Shown: positions 1-7,094 of the stretch, piece after piece
How the letters are laid out: each line of letters begins with the position of its first letter
How positions within the stretch are numbered: position 1 is the stretch's first letter
Origin: Clostridium felsineum DSM 794
GTDB lineage: Bacteria > Bacillota > Clostridia > Clostridiales > Clostridiaceae
Direction: 5' to 3'
Length of the DNA: 64,000 nt
NCBI RefSeq assembly: GCF_002006355.2
Contig: NZ_CP096980.1
Span: 2,232,001 to 2,296,000, forward strand
Program-made: the position numbers and the translations under genes
The notes under the pieces: model-generated
Told to the model about the DNA's origin: nothing
Databases searched by the model: none
The model's input: the letters and a program-made list of their open reading frames with translations, nothing else

Positions 1-1
1 T

Positions 2-550
2 GTCAGAGATTTTGGAGAAAATAAGGTTCAAGAACTTGTAAAAAAGTATGATGAAATTGCAAATGATGTACGATGGCACTTAATAGGTCATCTTCAAGTT
101 AATAAAGTTAAGTACATAGTGGGAAAGGTTTTTTTAATACATTCTCTTGATAGTATAAAACTTTTAAAGGAAATAGAAAAACGTTATACCAATGAAGGTC
201 TAAAAGCCGATGTTCTTATAGAAATAAATATAGGAAGAGAGGAAAATAAAACCGGAATTTTAGAAGAAGATTTAAAATTCTTATTAGATGAATGTGAGAA
301 ATGTAGTAGTGTAAATGTAAAGGGATTGATGGCAGTAATACCTATAGGTGATGAAACTAGCAATAGATTTTATTTTAGAAAGATGAAAGATATTTTTGAT
401 GATTTAAAACATAAAAATATAAAAAATATTGAAATGAAGTATTTGTCTATGGGGATGACTCATGATTATGAGATTGCTATATCAGAGGGTGCTAATATTG
501 TCAGAGTAGGAGAAGGCATATTTGGCAAAAGAAATTACAACAAAGAATAA
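2..550 (+). CDS. YggS/YlmE family PLP homeostasis protein, 5'-truncated by the window edge
   Basis: The reading frame is open from base 2, so the gene starts before the window and there is no true start here. The frame encodes FGENKVQEL, RWHLIGHLQ and NK.KYI near the left edge and SMGMTHDYEIAI and VRVGEGIFG near the end, which are hallmarks of the YggS/PROSC alanine-racemase-like fold. This family binds pyridoxal 5'-phosphate and controls its cellular level; it is not known as a true racemase. The PLP lysine would lie upstream of base 1. It ends 21 bp before sepF, the usual Firmicutes ylmE-sepF-ylmG-divIVA order. Confidence 0.93.
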   Translation, partial: VRDFGENKVQELVKKYDEIANDVRWHLIGHLQVNKVKYIVGKVFLIHSLDSIKLLKEIEKRYTNEGLKADVLIEINIGREENKTGILEEDLKFLLDECEKCSSVNVKGLMAVIPIGDETSNRFYFRKMKDIFDDLKHKNIKNIEMKYLSMGMTHDYEIAISEGANIVRVGEGIFGKRNYNKE

Positions 551-571
551 TATTAATTAGGAGGTTAAAAA

Positions 572-1036
572 ATGGCAAATAAAGTTTTAAACAAAGTGAT
601 GGGAATAATAGGTCTTAATGATGAGGACTTTGATGAGTATGAAGATGAAGTAATAGAACAAGAAGCAGCTGTAAAGGAAAATAATTACGACTATGATGAA
701 AAAGTAAATAATAAGTCTAATAACAATAAAGTAGTAAATATACATACAGCTTCTTCAGTGAAGGTCGTTATTGTTAAGCCTAAAGATTATGATGAAGCTA
801 CCCAAATATGTGATGATTTAAAAAATAGAAAAATAGTTGTGGTTAATGTTACAGAATTGGAACCTAAAACAGCTCAAAGACTCCTTGATTTTATGGGAGG
901 AGCAAGTTATGTTTTAAACGGTGAACTTTTAGAGGTTGATAAGGGAGTTTACTTATTGTCACCTTCAAATGTTGATATATCTAGAGATTTAAAAAATGAC
1001 TTGGCGAGTAAAAGTATTTTTAACTGGTCAAAATAA
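572..1036 (+). CDS. sepF: Cell division protein SepF
   Basis: This 154-residue protein has an acidic, low-complexity linker (about residues 15-60) after a short N-terminal segment starting MANKVLNKVMGIIGL, which resembles the membrane-binding helix of SepF. The C-terminal domain (about 60-145) contains VVIVKPKDYDEATQICDDL and LDFMGGASYVLNG, the SepF core that polymerises into rings and binds the FtsZ tail. A perfect AGGAGG site sits 7 bp before the ATG. It is the second gene of the ylm-type cluster. The FtsZ partner is encoded at 56.2 kb, so the two are not in one operon here. Confidence 0.95.
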   Translation: MANKVLNKVMGIIGLNDEDFDEYEDEVIEQEAAVKENNYDYDEKVNNKSNNNKVVNIHTASSVKVVIVKPKDYDEATQICDDLKNRKIVVVNVTELEPKTAQRLLDFMGGASYVLNGELLEVDKGVYLLSPSNVDISRDLKNDLASKSIFNWSK

Positions 1037-1064
1037 TAGAAAATAATAGTGGAGGGTAAGTACA

Positions 1065-1337
1065 ATGCCTATGCTCATTATGGCTATTAATAGCATATTT
1101 ACAATTTTAAGATGGATTATAATATTTGATGCTATACTATCTTTTATACCAAATAATTCTTTATATGATATAAAAGAACTTTTAGGCAAGGTAACTACAC
1201 CGCTTTTGATGCCGTTTAGGAGGTTACAGGAAAGAATCATGCCGGGATTAATGGTCGATTTTTCACCAATAGCTGCCTTTGCTGTACTCAGTTTAATTCA
1301 AAGGGTTATTATTAGTATTTTTATAAAATTTATTTAG
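1065..1337 (+). CDS. YggT/YlmG family membrane protein
   Basis: A 90-residue protein with two hydrophobic segments (about residues 3-25 and 60-88) separated by the family motif region LLGKVTTPLLMPFRRL. YggT/YlmG proteins are small inner-membrane proteins usually next to sepF and divIVA, and are linked loosely to division or envelope assembly; the molecular role is not established. The gene has a GGAGGG site 8 bp before the ATG and lies 28 bp after sepF, consistent with one transcript. Confidence 0.88.
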   Translation: MPMLIMAINSIFTILRWIIIFDAILSFIPNNSLYDIKELLGKVTTPLLMPFRRLQERIMPGLMVDFSPIAAFAVLSLIQRVIISIFIKFI

Positions 1338-1370
1338 ACAATGAGGAAATTAAGAAACTGAGGTGATACT

Positions 1371-1988
1371 GTGGATGTTAGATTAACACCAATGGATATA
1401 AATACTAAAGAATTTAGGAGAGCGTTAAGAGGATTTGATACTGAAGAAGTTGATCAGTTTTTAGATCAAGTTTCAGAAAACTATGAACAGCTTTATAAAG
1501 AAAACTCTGAGCTTAGAGAAAAAACTACTATATTAAAAGAAAAATTAGCTCATTATGAAAAAATCGAAGATACAATTCAAAACACTTTGATTTTAGCTCA
1601 AAATGCTGCAGAACAAGCAAAAGAGTCAGCAAAAACAGAGAGCGATTTGATACTTAAGAATGCTAATGATACAGCTCAAAGAATAATTGACAAAGCAAAT
1701 CAAGACGTTATAAAAATAAATGATGACTATGATAATGTAAAACAGCAATTTATGAGATTTAGAGCTAAATATAGAAATTTCATGAATTCTCAGCTGGATA
1801 TGTTTAATTCGCTTGAAAATGACTTTGAAAACAATTATAATGTTTCAAGTACTGAAAAGTTAAGTGAAAAAGAAATTGAAGCTGTAGACGAAAAAGTATC
1901 ATCAGTAGAAGTTGACAATAGACTTGAAGATGTAGATAAAAGCTTTGCTGATGACTTAGAGGAAGTTAAGAAGTTTTTTGTGAAATAG
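1371..1988 (+). CDS. divIVA: DivIVA-domain cell division/polarity protein
   Basis: The 205-residue product starts VRLTPMDINTKEFRRALRG and continues with FDTEEVDQFLDQV, the membrane-binding DivIVA N-terminal domain. It is followed by a long coiled coil (about residues 35-150, rich in E/K/Q) and an acidic tail. DivIVA senses negative membrane curvature at septa and poles and recruits division or polar factors. The start is a GTG preceded by a GAGGTGA site. It ends the ylm-type cluster and is followed by a clear intrinsic terminator. Confidence 0.95.
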   Translation: MDVRLTPMDINTKEFRRALRGFDTEEVDQFLDQVSENYEQLYKENSELREKTTILKEKLAHYEKIEDTIQNTLILAQNAAEQAKESAKTESDLILKNANDTAQRIIDKANQDVIKINDDYDNVKQQFMRFRAKYRNFMNSQLDMFNSLENDFENNYNVSSTEKLSEKEIEAVDEKVSSVEVDNRLEDVDKSFADDLEEVKKFFVK

Positions 1989-2045
1989 GATTTATAGAAG
2001 CATTAATAAATTAAGCTTTATATGAATTATAAGCTTAGTTTTTAG

Positions 2046-2072
2046 AATCTCACTTTTATGTGAGATTTTTTT
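2046..2072 (+). terminator. Intrinsic terminator after divIVA
   Basis: An eight-base stem (AATCTCAC paired with GTGAGATT) with a six-base loop is followed by a run of T. It lies about 60 bp after the divIVA stop and separates the division cluster from the nucleosidase gene. Confidence 0.88.
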
Positions 2073-2105
2073 ACGAATATATTTAAAAAGCAGGAGGAAA
2101 TGAAA

Positions 2106-2798
2106 ATGACAATTGGAATTATTGGAGCCATGGATGAAGAGTTAGAGATCCTTTTAAAGGAAATGAAAATGGAAAGAAAAGAAAATAAGGCTCAAATGGT
2201 ATTTAATTTGGGAAGCCTTAACGACAAAAATGTAGTTATAGTAAGATGCGGCATAGGAAAAGTAAATGCTGCAATTTGTACACAAATTTTAGTAGACGAT
2301 TTCAAGGTAGATGCTATAATAAATGTAGGAGTAGCAGGTGGAATTGGAAAAGATGTACTTCCAGGAGATATTGTAATAGCAGATAGCCTCGTAGAACATG
2401 ACATGGATGCTACAGCTTTTGGTGATAAGGTAGGACAAATTCCTAGAATGGATACTTTTGATTTTAAATGTGATACTAAATTAGTTGAAATTGCTAATAA
2501 GGTATGTAAAAGCTTTGAAAATCAAAAAGCACACATAGGAAGAATAGCAACTGGAGATCAATTTGTTGCTGATATAGAAAAAATAAAATGGCTAAGCAGC
2601 GAATTTGATGCGTATGCATGCGAAATGGAAGGCGGTAGTATAGCACATACTGCATATTTAAATAAAATTCCATTTGTGGTAATTAGGTCAATTTCTGATA
2701 ATGCTAATAATGGTGCGCATATGGATTATGAGAAATTTTTACCGATAGCTATAAAAAATTCTTCTACAATATTAAACAATATGATAAGTTTGTTATAA
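2106..2798 (+). CDS. mtnN: 5'-methylthioadenosine/S-adenosylhomocysteine nucleosidase
   Basis: A 230-residue PNP/UDP phosphorylase-fold protein. MTIGIIGAMDEELEIL at the start, NVGVAGG (about 74-80), CEMEGG (about 172-177) and VIRSISDNAN with the catalytic Asp near residue 197 match MTA/SAH nucleosidases. These hydrolyse the N-glycosidic bond of MTA and SAH, removing by-products of SAM chemistry and feeding methionine and AI-2 recycling. Two in-frame ATGs are 6 bp apart. The second was chosen because the AGGAGG site lies 8 bp before it and only 2 bp before the first. Confidence 0.94.
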   Translation: MTIGIIGAMDEELEILLKEMKMERKENKAQMVFNLGSLNDKNVVIVRCGIGKVNAAICTQILVDDFKVDAIINVGVAGGIGKDVLPGDIVIADSLVEHDMDATAFGDKVGQIPRMDTFDFKCDTKLVEIANKVCKSFENQKAHIGRIATGDQFVADIEKIKWLSSEFDAYACEMEGGSIAHTAYLNKIPFVVIRSISDNANNGAHMDYEKFLPIAIKNSSTILNNMISLL

Positions 2799-2886
2799 TA
2801 TTTCGTTATTTTCAAATAATAATTCATAGGGAAATAAAATTTATATCCCTAAGTCTTCTATACATCATAATGGAGGAAGAATTATT

Positions 2887-3489
2887 ATGGATAAGAAAAA
2901 GCTTGAGTACTTTAATAATAAACTTACAGTTGAAAAAGAAAACCTCATAAAAATCATTAGAGATATGAAAAAAAATCAAACTGTAGATGCTAATGTTGAA
3001 ATAGCTTCAGAATTGTCTTACTATGACAATCATCCTTCTGATTTAGCAGCTGAATTTAATGATATTGAGAGAGGAAAAGCATCTAAAAAGAATGAAGAGG
3101 CCTTACTAAAAAAAATCGAAAAATCTATGGAGCAGATTAAAGAAGGTAATTATGGAATATGTTCCTCTTGTGGTAAGCCAATAGGTGAAGAAAGGCTTGA
3201 ATTTGTACCATATGCAGAAAATTGTATAGAGTGTCAAAACAAGTTAAATGATTCAATGCCAAGAGATAAAAATAATAGGCCGCCAGAAGAAGATGTAATT
3301 TCATACCCATTTTATGATGGCAATACTAGGAATGCATTTGATTTAGAAGATAGTTATGAAAAAGTTCAGGAATTTGATAAAATAGAGAAATATGAAGATT
3401 TTAATGATGATGATAGTGAAGACGAAGGATATGTTGAATCTATAGAAAAGATAAGTAATTCTCAATACAAAGATCAACTTCCTGATTAA
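2887..3489 (+). CDS. DksA/TraR-type zinc-finger protein (YteA-like)
   Basis: This 200-residue protein has an N-terminal helical region with a coiled coil (residues 1-90), followed by a four-cysteine zinc finger, CSSCGKPIG ... CIECQ (about residues 95-120), then an acidic tail (about 130-200). The arrangement is that of the Firmicutes YteA family within the DksA/TraR group. DksA proteins act on RNA polymerase through its secondary channel; for YteA-type proteins the role is much less certain. GGAGGA precedes the ATG by 8 bp. A single-gene unit is likely because a stem-loop follows. Confidence 0.85.
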   Translation: MDKKKLEYFNNKLTVEKENLIKIIRDMKKNQTVDANVEIASELSYYDNHPSDLAAEFNDIERGKASKKNEEALLKKIEKSMEQIKEGNYGICSSCGKPIGEERLEFVPYAENCIECQNKLNDSMPRDKNNRPPEEDVISYPFYDGNTRNAFDLEDSYEKVQEFDKIEKYEDFNDDDSEDEGYVESIEKISNSQYKDQLPD

Positions 3490-3493
3490 AAAG

Positions 3494-3538
3494 GAGAGCG
3501 GCAAGACTATATAAGTTTAAGAGGGTCTTGCCACTCTT
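3494..3538 (+). terminator. GC-rich stem-loop, probable terminator
   Basis: GAGCGGCAAGAC and GTCTTGCCACTC form a 12-base imperfect stem (one mismatch) with a 17-base loop just after the DksA-like gene. The downstream T run is weak (TTAAATT), so it could instead be a transcript-stabilising hairpin or processing site upstream of lspA. Confidence 0.6.
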
Positions 3539-3567
3539 AAATTAATTTATAGGCAGGAGGAGCATTT

Positions 3568-4032
3568 GTGGAAATACTTATAGTAGTAGCTGGTATTTTG
3601 TTAGATAGGTTAAGTAAAGTTTGGACGCTAACGCAGCTGAAAAAAGTTCAACAAATACCAATTATAAAAAATTTTTTTGATTTAACTTATGTTGAAAATA
3701 GGGGAGCTGCTTGGGGAACTTTTAGTGGAAAAACAACAATACTTTCATTAGTTACTTTTATTGTACTTATAGCTATTGTAGTTTATATAATAAAATATAG
3801 ACCCAAGAGTAAATTAGTAAGAATTTCATTAAGTTTAATAATTTCAGGAGCTGTTGGAAATCTATACGATAGAGTTGTCTATAAATACGTTGTTGATTTT
3901 ATTTCATTTCACTATAAAGATGTTTATTATTATCCAGTGTTTAATGTTGCAGATATATGTGTTGTATTAGGTACTATAATACTTGCAATTTTTATTATAT
4001 TAAAGGACGATAAAAAAAATGAAAAAATATAA
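3568..4032 (+). CDS. lspA: Lipoprotein signal peptidase (SPase II)
   Basis: A 154-residue integral membrane aspartic protease with four hydrophobic segments. Family motifs are present: LLDRLSKVW near the start, ENRGAAWG (about residue 50), SGAVGNLYDRV (about 92-102) and FNVADICV (about 131-138); the two catalytic aspartates lie in the V.DFI and NVAD segments. It cleaves prolipoprotein signal peptides after lipid attachment. The GTG start has AGGAGG 7 bp upstream. It overlaps rluD by 14 bp, so the two are translationally coupled. Confidence 0.95.
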   Translation: MEILIVVAGILLDRLSKVWTLTQLKKVQQIPIIKNFFDLTYVENRGAAWGTFSGKTTILSLVTFIVLIAIVVYIIKYRPKSKLVRISLSLIISGAVGNLYDRVVYKYVVDFISFHYKDVYYYPVFNVADICVVLGTIILAIFIILKDDKKNEKI

Positions 4033-4936
4033 TTTTACGGTTGAAGAAGAAAATGAAAATAAGAGGATAGATTTATACTTGGCAGAGGAATTTCAAGATA
4101 TGTCTAGATCACATATTCAGGAGCTTATAAAAAAGGGAAAGGCTTTTGTAAATGGTAAGACTGTAAAAAGTAATTACAAGTTAAAGGCTGAAGAAATCGT
4201 TGAGTTTGAAATTCCTGATAATGAAGAGCTTGAAATTGAACCTGAAAATATACCCTTAGATATAGTTTATGAAGATAAAGACATAGTTGTGGTAAATAAG
4301 GTCCAGGGAATGGTAGTACATCCCGCACCCGGAAATTATACTGGAACACTTGTAAATGCACTACTACATCATTGTAAAGATTTATCAGGCATAAATGGTG
4401 TATTAAGGCCAGGAATTGTACATAGGATAGACAAGGATACTTCAGGAATACTTGTTGTAGCTAAAAATGATGTGGCACATAAAAATCTTGCATATCAGCT
4501 TAAAGAACATTCTATGAATAGAATATATAAAGCGCTTGTTGAAGGTGTTATAAAAGAAGATGCTGGAACTATTGATAAGCCGTTAAAGAGGCATCCTGTA
4601 GAAAGAATAAAAATAGGAGTATTTAAAGACGGTAGAAATGCTGTTACACACTATAAAACCATTGAAAGATATAAAAATAATACTCTAGTAGAATGTAAGC
4701 TTGAAACAGGTAGAACACATCAGATAAGAGTGCATATGGCACATATACTGCATCCTTTAGTAGGTGACCCTGTGTACGGATATAAAAAGCAAAGATTTAA
4801 CCTTAATGGTCAGATGCTTCATGCGCAAAAATTAGGATTTATTCATCCCACTAAGGGAAATTACATAGAATTTGAAAGTGAGTTGCCACCTTATTTTAAA
4901 AAAATAATAAGTATTTTAAAAAATGAATTGAAATGA
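4019..4936 (+). CDS. rluD: RluD-family 23S rRNA pseudouridine synthase
   Basis: The 305-residue protein has an N-terminal S4 RNA-binding domain (about residues 14-75, including RIDLYLAEEF and SRSHIQELIKKGKAFVNG) and an RluA-type catalytic domain. The latter has GIVHRIDKDTSGIL with the catalytic Asp, and the conserved LETGRTHQIRVHMA motif near residue 235. Such enzymes isomerise uridines in helix 69 of 23S rRNA. It overlaps lspA and precedes the pyr leader, an order common in Firmicutes (lspA-rluD-pyrR). Confidence 0.93.
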   Translation: MKKYNFTVEEENENKRIDLYLAEEFQDMSRSHIQELIKKGKAFVNGKTVKSNYKLKAEEIVEFEIPDNEELEIEPENIPLDIVYEDKDIVVVNKVQGMVVHPAPGNYTGTLVNALLHHCKDLSGINGVLRPGIVHRIDKDTSGILVVAKNDVAHKNLAYQLKEHSMNRIYKALVEGVIKEDAGTIDKPLKRHPVERIKIGVFKDGRNAVTHYKTIERYKNNTLVECKLETGRTHQIRVHMAHILHPLVGDPVYGYKKQRFNLNGQMLHAQKLGFIHPTKGNYIEFESELPPYFKKIISILKNELK

Positions 4937-4983
4937 TGTGAAATATGTGTTAACATATGTGGTAGTAAAAACCCCTTTAAAGT

Positions 4984-5057
4984 GATCCTGTGAGGTCTTA
5001 AGGTTTGAAAAAATATTTATTTGGAGATAAACCTGACCTTTTTGGTTAGGCTTTTTT
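4984..5057 (+). promoter_or_regulatory. PyrR-dependent attenuator leader of pyrR
   Basis: GATCCTGTGAGGTCT at 4984-4998 matches the PyrR-binding RNA consensus ARUCCNGNGAGGYU. It is followed at about 5030-5057 by a terminator hairpin, CCTGACC paired with GGTTAGG around five T, then a T run. By analogy with Bacillus, PyrR bound to UMP would hold the anti-antiterminator and favour termination. The site lies directly upstream of pyrR, so this is autoregulation. An alternative antiterminator pairing was not folded. Confidence 0.8.
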
Positions 5058-5098
5058 ACTATATAAATAAAAAAATATTTCAGATTGGGGATGAGTAT

Positions 5099-5635
5099 AT
5101 GAATTTGAAAGCAAGAATTTTAGATGATAAAGCTATGAAAAGAACTCTAACTAGAATAGCACATGAAATCATAGAAAAAAATAGAGGTATAGACGATATA
5201 ATTTTGGTGGGAATAAAAAGAAGAGGTATTCCTATAGCTGATAGAATAGCAGACATAATCGAAGAAATAGAAGGAAAAAAGGTTAGGGTTGGGAAAGTAG
5301 ATATAACACTATATAGAGATGATTTGACAACTGTAAGTTCTCAACCAATAGTAAAAGGTGAGGAAGTATATGAGGATGTTAAAGATAAAATAGTTATACT
5401 TGTTGATGATGTGTTATATACAGGAAGGACATGTAGAGCAGCAATAGAAGCTATTATGCATATAGGAAGACCTAAAATGATACAGCTTGCAGTTCTTATA
5501 GATAGAGGTCATAGAGAACTTCCTATAAGAGCAGATTTTGTTGGAAAAAATGTGCCTACATCAAAAAGTGAATTGATATCAGTTAATGTAAAAGAAATAG
5601 ATGAAGATGATTCAGTAAATATTTATGAATTATAA
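5099..5635 (+). CDS. pyrR: PyrR bifunctional pyr RNA-binding regulator / uracil phosphoribosyltransferase
   Basis: A 178-residue type I phosphoribosyltransferase. The PRPP loop IVILVDDVLYTGRTCRAA lies near residues 99-116 and ILVGIKRRGIPIADRI near 40-55. PyrR represses pyrimidine genes by binding UMP-dependent leader hairpins and often has weak UPRTase activity. The start is the ATG preceded by GGGG(A)TGA, giving MNLKARILDDKAMKRTL; an upstream in-frame extension would translate the terminator hairpin and is rejected. Two PyrR sites in the window (before this gene and before uraA) support the assignment. Confidence 0.96.
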   Translation: MNLKARILDDKAMKRTLTRIAHEIIEKNRGIDDIILVGIKRRGIPIADRIADIIEEIEGKKVRVGKVDITLYRDDLTTVSSQPIVKGEEVYEDVKDKIVILVDDVLYTGRTCRAAIEAIMHIGRPKMIQLAVLIDRGHRELPIRADFVGKNVPTSKSELISVNVKEIDEDDSVNIYEL

Positions 5636-5650
5636 ATAAACTTTTAATAT

Positions 5651-5676
5651 AGTCCAGAGAGGCTACAAAGGAGGAG
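5651..5676 (+). promoter_or_regulatory. PyrR-binding site abutting the uraA ribosome site
   Basis: AGTCCAGAGAGGCT at 5651-5664 is an exact match to the PyrR RNA consensus. It ends about 5 bp before the AGGAGG Shine-Dalgarno sequence (5669-5674) of uraA. No terminator hairpin was seen between the site and the gene. The layout suggests PyrR blocks translation initiation rather than causing attenuation at this second site. Confidence 0.75.
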
Positions 5677-5681
5677 TTTTT

Positions 5682-6977
5682 TTGAAGAACTTTATAGACG
5701 TAGAAGAAAAATTACCAATAGGAAAGACAATACCACTTAGTTTTCAACATTTATTTGCAATGGTAGGATCAACAATTTTAGTACCGATTTTAACACATAT
5801 GAGTCCTGCTATAGGTTTATTCTGTAGTGGAATTGGAACACTTCTCTATATTTTATGTACAAAAGCTAAACTTCCAGCATACATAGGATCATCTTTCGCT
5901 TTTATAGGACCAATGGCTGTTGCAGCTCAAAACTATGGAGTAAATTCTATGCTTTCAGGAGTTATTGCAGCAGGTATGGTATACATAATAGTATCAACAA
6001 TAATAAGATTTGCTGGGGTTAAGTGGCTTAATAGAATACTTTCACCAGTAGTAGTTGGTTCAGTTGTAATAGTAATAGGACTTGGTTTAGCATCAAGTGC
6101 TATTGGCTGGGCAGGGCTTGATCCTAAGCAAGCTATAGATCCAGGAGTATCAAGAACTGCATGGATAGCAGTAGCCTTATTTACACTTGCAGTAGGTGTT
6201 ATAGGAAGCATGTATTTTAAAGGATTTTTAGGAGTTATTCCAATACTTGTGTCAATAATATGTGGATATGCACTTGCCCTAGTATTAGGAGTTGTACCAG
6301 AAAAAACAATTCATGCTATACTATCAGCTAGTTTAATAGAAATTCCGCCATTTATGGCACCTAAATTTAATATAAATGCAATGATAATTATGGCGCCTGT
6401 TTCATTTGTAACAATAGCAGAACATATAGGACATGTGTATGTAACCAATAATGTGGTAGGAAGAGATTTTACAAAAGATCCTGGACTTCATAGATCAATG
6501 CTTGGTGATGGATTAGCTACTATGTTTGCTGGTTTTGTAGGAGGACCTCCAAATACAACTTATGGTGAAAATATAGGAGTTATGGCGATAACTAAGATAT
6601 ACAGTGTTTGGGTAATAGGAGTAGCTGCTGTAATAGCAATAATATTATCCTTTATAGGACCAGTTGCTGCTATAATAGCAAATATGCCTAAACCAGTAAT
6701 TGGTGGAGTTAGTATACTTCTATTTGGTATAATAGCATCCTCTGGTTATAGGATGTTCGTAGATGATAAGATAGATTTTTCACTTAAGAGAAATCTTATA
6801 ATAACATCAGTAATAATAGTTCTTGGAATTGGTGGAGCATCAATCAAATTTCAATTCAAGGGTTCACCTATAGAAATATCAGGTGTTGCACTTGCAACTC
6901 TTGTTGGAATAATATTAAATCTTGTTCTTCCAGAAAAAAGCTTATCCGAAAAAGAAGATGAAGAAAAAACTGCATAA
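5682..6977 (+). CDS. uraA: Uracil permease, NCS2/UraA family
   Basis: A 431-residue membrane protein with about 12-14 hydrophobic segments. LPIGKTIPLSFQHLFAMVGST at the N terminus, the AEHIGHVYVTNNVVGRD segment (about residues 247-263, with the substrate-binding Glu) and GGPPNTTYGENIGVMAITK (about 289-307) are signatures of uracil/H+ symporters. The start is a TTG with AGGAGG 7-8 bp upstream. It follows pyrR by 46 bp and has its own PyrR site, which is consistent with pyrimidine-controlled uracil uptake. Confidence 0.95.
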   Translation: MKNFIDVEEKLPIGKTIPLSFQHLFAMVGSTILVPILTHMSPAIGLFCSGIGTLLYILCTKAKLPAYIGSSFAFIGPMAVAAQNYGVNSMLSGVIAAGMVYIIVSTIIRFAGVKWLNRILSPVVVGSVVIVIGLGLASSAIGWAGLDPKQAIDPGVSRTAWIAVALFTLAVGVIGSMYFKGFLGVIPILVSIICGYALALVLGVVPEKTIHAILSASLIEIPPFMAPKFNINAMIIMAPVSFVTIAEHIGHVYVTNNVVGRDFTKDPGLHRSMLGDGLATMFAGFVGGPPNTTYGENIGVMAITKIYSVWVIGVAAVIAIILSFIGPVAAIIANMPKPVIGGVSILLFGIIASSGYRMFVDDKIDFSLKRNLIITSVIIVLGIGGASIKFQFKGSPIEISGVALATLVGIILNLVLPEKSLSEKEDEEKTA

Positions 6978-6980
6978 ATT

Positions 6981-7018
6981 TAAGCTGTCATACTAAGTAT
7001 TAGTGTGGCAGTTTTGTT
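6981..7018 (+). terminator. Intrinsic terminator after uraA
   Basis: AGCTGTCATACTAA pairs with TTAGTGTGGCAG (G-U pairs allowed) and is followed by TTTTGTTTT, shortly after the uraA stop codon. Confidence 0.8.
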
Positions 7019-7037
7019 TTACTCTGTTAGTTAAATA

Positions 7038-7070
7038 AAGGTAAAGGGGGCTATTTGCTCTCTTTACCTT
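7038..7070 (-). terminator. Stem-loop between convergent uraA and glgP
   Basis: AAGGTAAAG and CTTTACCTT are perfect nine-base arms with a 15-base loop that can add GAG/CTC-type pairs. It lies 25 bp after the glgP stop on the minus strand, where TTTATTT follows the stem. Probably the glgP terminator, or bidirectional. Confidence 0.6.
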
Positions 7071-7094
7071 AAAACCACAGAAAATTAAAAAGCT

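Noticed and set aside
5021..5098. N-terminal extension of PyrR
   Set aside because: It would translate through the attenuator terminator hairpin; the ATG at 5099 has a suitable ribosome site and the usual PyrR N terminus.
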